A DNA stretch of 7,033 nucleotides from an uncultured Clostridia bacterium (GTDB lineage: Bacteria; Bacillota; Clostridia; Christensenellales; CAG-314), in assembly GCA_934294965.1 (NCBI GenBank), contig CAKRAM010000019.1, positions 1-7,033 on the forward strand. Direction: 5' to 3'. A program made the translations under genes and the position numbers. Below the pieces are notes generated by a model. The model was not told the origin of the DNA and did no database searches. It saw only the letters and a list, made by a program, of their open reading frames with translations. Each line of letters opens with the position of its first letter. Within the stretch, counting starts at the first letter, position 1. Of the stretch, positions 6,121-7,033 are shown piece by piece.

Positions 6121-6486
6121 CTAAAAAAACATTTTTACGCCACCGAATATAAGCAATACGGCAAACGCGATTTTTGCGGCGTTACTTTTTATACCGCCGA
6201 GTATCAGTGCGCCCACTATCCCGCCGACGATGACACCGACGGTTGTCCATAGCGCGTCCGCCCAATCGTGAAAGCCGCCCAGCACGTACACCGCCGCGCT
6301 TATTGCCGTAAGCGGCAAAATTACCAAAAGCGCCGTTGCCTGAGCGCATTTTTGGTTTAGTGAAAACACCGTAAGCAGTGCAGAAACGACAACTACGCCG
6401 CCTCCGCCGCCCAAAAATCCGTTTACAAACCCTGCCAGCACTCCGCAAAGCACCGCAACGGTTTTGTTTTTGGCCGAAAAATTCAT
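6121..6486 (-). CDS. TauE/SafE family permease, half-size, first of a pair
   Basis: The 121-residue product is a single TauE/SafE repeat. It has a short polar N-terminus (MNFSAKNK), then CGVLAGFVNGFLGGGGGVVV (14-33) as the glycine-rich signature, and hydrophobic segments near 34-42, 48-70, 77-98 and 103-120. The start at 6486-6484 is chosen because GGAG lies eight bases upstream (6498-6495) and because the family signature begins 14 residues later. The open frame continues upstream to 7017, but that extension reads through the promoter region and antisense to the plus-strand gene, and has no membrane-protein character, so it is rejected. The stop is 11 bases before the second half-size gene. 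Both genes share the same orientation and are likely co-transcribed from the divergent region. Confidence 0.85.
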   Translation of the reverse strand: MNFSAKNKTVAVLCGVLAGFVNGFLGGGGGVVVVSALLTVFSLNQKCAQATALLVILPLTAISAAVYVLGGFHDWADALWTTVGVIVGGIVGALILGGIKSNAAKIAFAVLLIFGGVKMFF

Positions 6487-6498
6487 GATAATTTCTCC

Positions 6499-6515
6499 AT
6501 AATCGCAACGATTAT
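6499..6515. promoter_or_regulatory. Perfect 7-3-7 inverted repeat beside the TauE ribosome site
   Basis: ATAATCG (6499-6505), CAA spacer, CGATTAT (6509-6515) form a perfect inverted repeat. On the minus strand it ends directly before the GGAG ribosome site of the first TauE/SafE gene, so it could be an operator or a leader hairpin that hides the ribosome site. The ATAAT/ATTAT cores resemble Fur-family boxes only loosely. Confidence 0.5.
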
Positions 6516-6526
6516 CCTCAATTTGG

Positions 6527-6555
6527 TTGCAATCTATTTTAGTTTGTATTATAAT
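6527..6555 (+). promoter_or_regulatory. Strong sigma70-type promoter of the plus-strand gene
   Basis: TTGCAA (6527-6532), a 17-bp spacer and a consensus TATAAT (6550-6555) give a near-ideal promoter. Transcription would start near 6562, giving a leader of about 48 bases before the ATG at 6610. The -10 box sits in the palindrome 6546-6557, so TATAAT is also present on the minus strand (6553-6548) and may serve the TauE/SafE pair, although no good -35 box faces that way. Confidence 0.7.
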
Positions 6556-6591
6556 ACACTCATATATGCAATTTTGCGTATTAAGTAATAC
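6546..6591. repeat. Two palindromes with the same GTATTA/TAATAC half-site
   Basis: GTATTATAATAC at 6546-6557 is a perfect 12-bp palindrome over the -10 box. GTATTAAGTAATAC at 6578-6591 has the same arms around AG. Their centres are 33 bp apart, close to three helical turns. A third, poor copy (GTATTGAACAATGA, 6600-6613) overlaps the start codon. They would suit a dimeric repressor acting on both divergent transcripts, but AT-rich promoter DNA produces such palindromes easily. Confidence 0.45.
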
Positions 6592-6609
6592 AAAAAAAGG
6601 TATTGAACA

Positions 6610-7033
6610 ATGAGTAACAAAAAAACAAACGTAAAACAACCTCTTTCCGAAAAGAGCAAACTGATTATTGCAATCATTGCGGTTATCGTTGCCGCCGTCA
6701 TCATTTTGAGCGTTGCGCTTAGCGCCGTACTCAAAAAAGACAACACTACCACGCCCGACGCAGATCCGGGTTCGTCCTCTTTGACGATTTCCAACGGTGA
6801 CTTTGCATACGTTACCAAGGACGCTCTTAAAGCAGGCAAAAACCCCTACAAAGCTCAAGACTGGACTTTGTATTCTTATTCCAGCAAAAACGAGGATACC
6901 GGCAAGGTTTCTCTTAAATTGAACGAAGAAGAAAACGTTATCAGCGGTATCGTCGATACGAGCAAGTGGGACAAAGTTACCGCCGACGGCGTTAACGCAA
7001 CCAACCCGTTGACGCACAACGAAGAATCGGAAT
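6610..7033 (+). CDS. Membrane-anchored extracellular protein, N-terminal part, cut by the right edge
   Basis: An ATG at 6610 opens a frame of 141 codons that runs off the window without a stop. Residues 1-17 are basic and polar (MSNKKTNVKQ...), 18-41 form one strongly hydrophobic helix (LIIAIIAVIVAAVIILSVAL), and 44-57 are a Thr/Pro/Asp/Ser-rich linker, so the rest should lie outside the cell, anchored by an uncleaved signal or a signal peptide. There is no lipobox cysteine. The outside part begins SNGDFAYVT and later DWTLYSYSS (84-92), a pattern reminiscent of beta-sandwich binding modules of clostridial surface proteins; this is weak. The ATG has AAAAGG nine bases upstream and the strong promoter at 6527-6555. 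It is the only plus-strand gene and diverges from the TauE/SafE pair. Full length and function cannot be judged. Confidence 0.8.
   Translation, partial: MSNKKTNVKQPLSEKSKLIIAIIAVIVAAVIILSVALSAVLKKDNTTTPDADPGSSSLTISNGDFAYVTKDALKAGKNPYKAQDWTLYSYSSKNEDTGKVSLKLNEEENVISGIVDTSKWDKVTADGVNATNPLTHNEESE

Noticed and set aside
6499..6515. Fur or PerR box
   Set aside because: The half-sites have only the ATAAT/ATTAT core and the wrong spacing for the standard boxes; no specific regulator can be named.
6487..7017. N-terminal extension of the first TauE/SafE frame to a start at 7017 (298 residues in total)
   Set aside because: The extra 177 residues run antisense to the plus-strand surface protein gene and through its promoter, and have no family similarity. 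A good ribosome site supports the ATG at 6486.

Overview
The window looks like ordinary chromosomal sequence from an anaerobic, Bacillota/Clostridia-like bacterium. That placement is an inference from gene content: separate TIGR03960-type and TIGR03936-type radical SAM partner genes, purine-rich Shine-Dalgarno sites, a pair of half-size TauE/SafE permease genes and a membrane-anchored secreted protein. No rRNA, tRNA, transposase, integrase, phage gene or CRISPR array is visible. Gene density is high, and no stretch over about 130 bases lacks a gene or candidate regulatory DNA.

Layout: everything from about 117 to 6486 is read on the minus strand, so transcription runs right to left. From the right there are three minus-strand units. 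(1) Two adjacent half-size TauE/SafE membrane genes (6486-6121, then 6109-5675). (2) A DEDDh exonuclease (5587-4631) followed 3 bases later by a hexokinase of the eukaryotic sequence family (4627-3395). The hexokinase Shine-Dalgarno is formed by the last codons of the exonuclease gene, so the two are almost certainly one operon. (3) A radical SAM protein (3292-1490, GTG start) overlapping by ATGA with its DUF2344 partner (1493-858), then an 81-base gap and a chloramphenicol-acetyltransferase-fold protein (776-117). A weak partial reading frame may begin at 62 and run off the left edge. The only plus-strand gene is a membrane-anchored extracellular protein starting at 6610 and cut by the right edge.

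Regulation: the divergent region 6487-6609 is the richest non-coding part. It holds a strong sigma70-type promoter (TTGCAA, 17 bp, TATAAT) for the plus-strand gene. Its -10 box lies inside a 12-bp palindrome, and a second palindrome with the same half-site lies downstream, with a separate perfect 7-3-7 inverted repeat beside the TauE ribosome binding site. The 3293-3394 gap contains a long inverted repeat (14-bp arms) and a possible promoter. The 5588-5674 gap contains an extended -10 promoter with TGCGTC direct repeats 21 bp apart.

Functionally the genes are mixed: sugar phosphorylation, a nuclease probably used in DNA maintenance, a radical SAM pair of uncertain role, small-anion export, and an acyltransferase with altered active-site positions. 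I do not see a convincing new multi-gene system. The points most worth following are the eukaryotic-family hexokinase operon, the split TauE/SafE pair, the non-canonical CAT-like protein and the palindrome cluster between the divergent genes.
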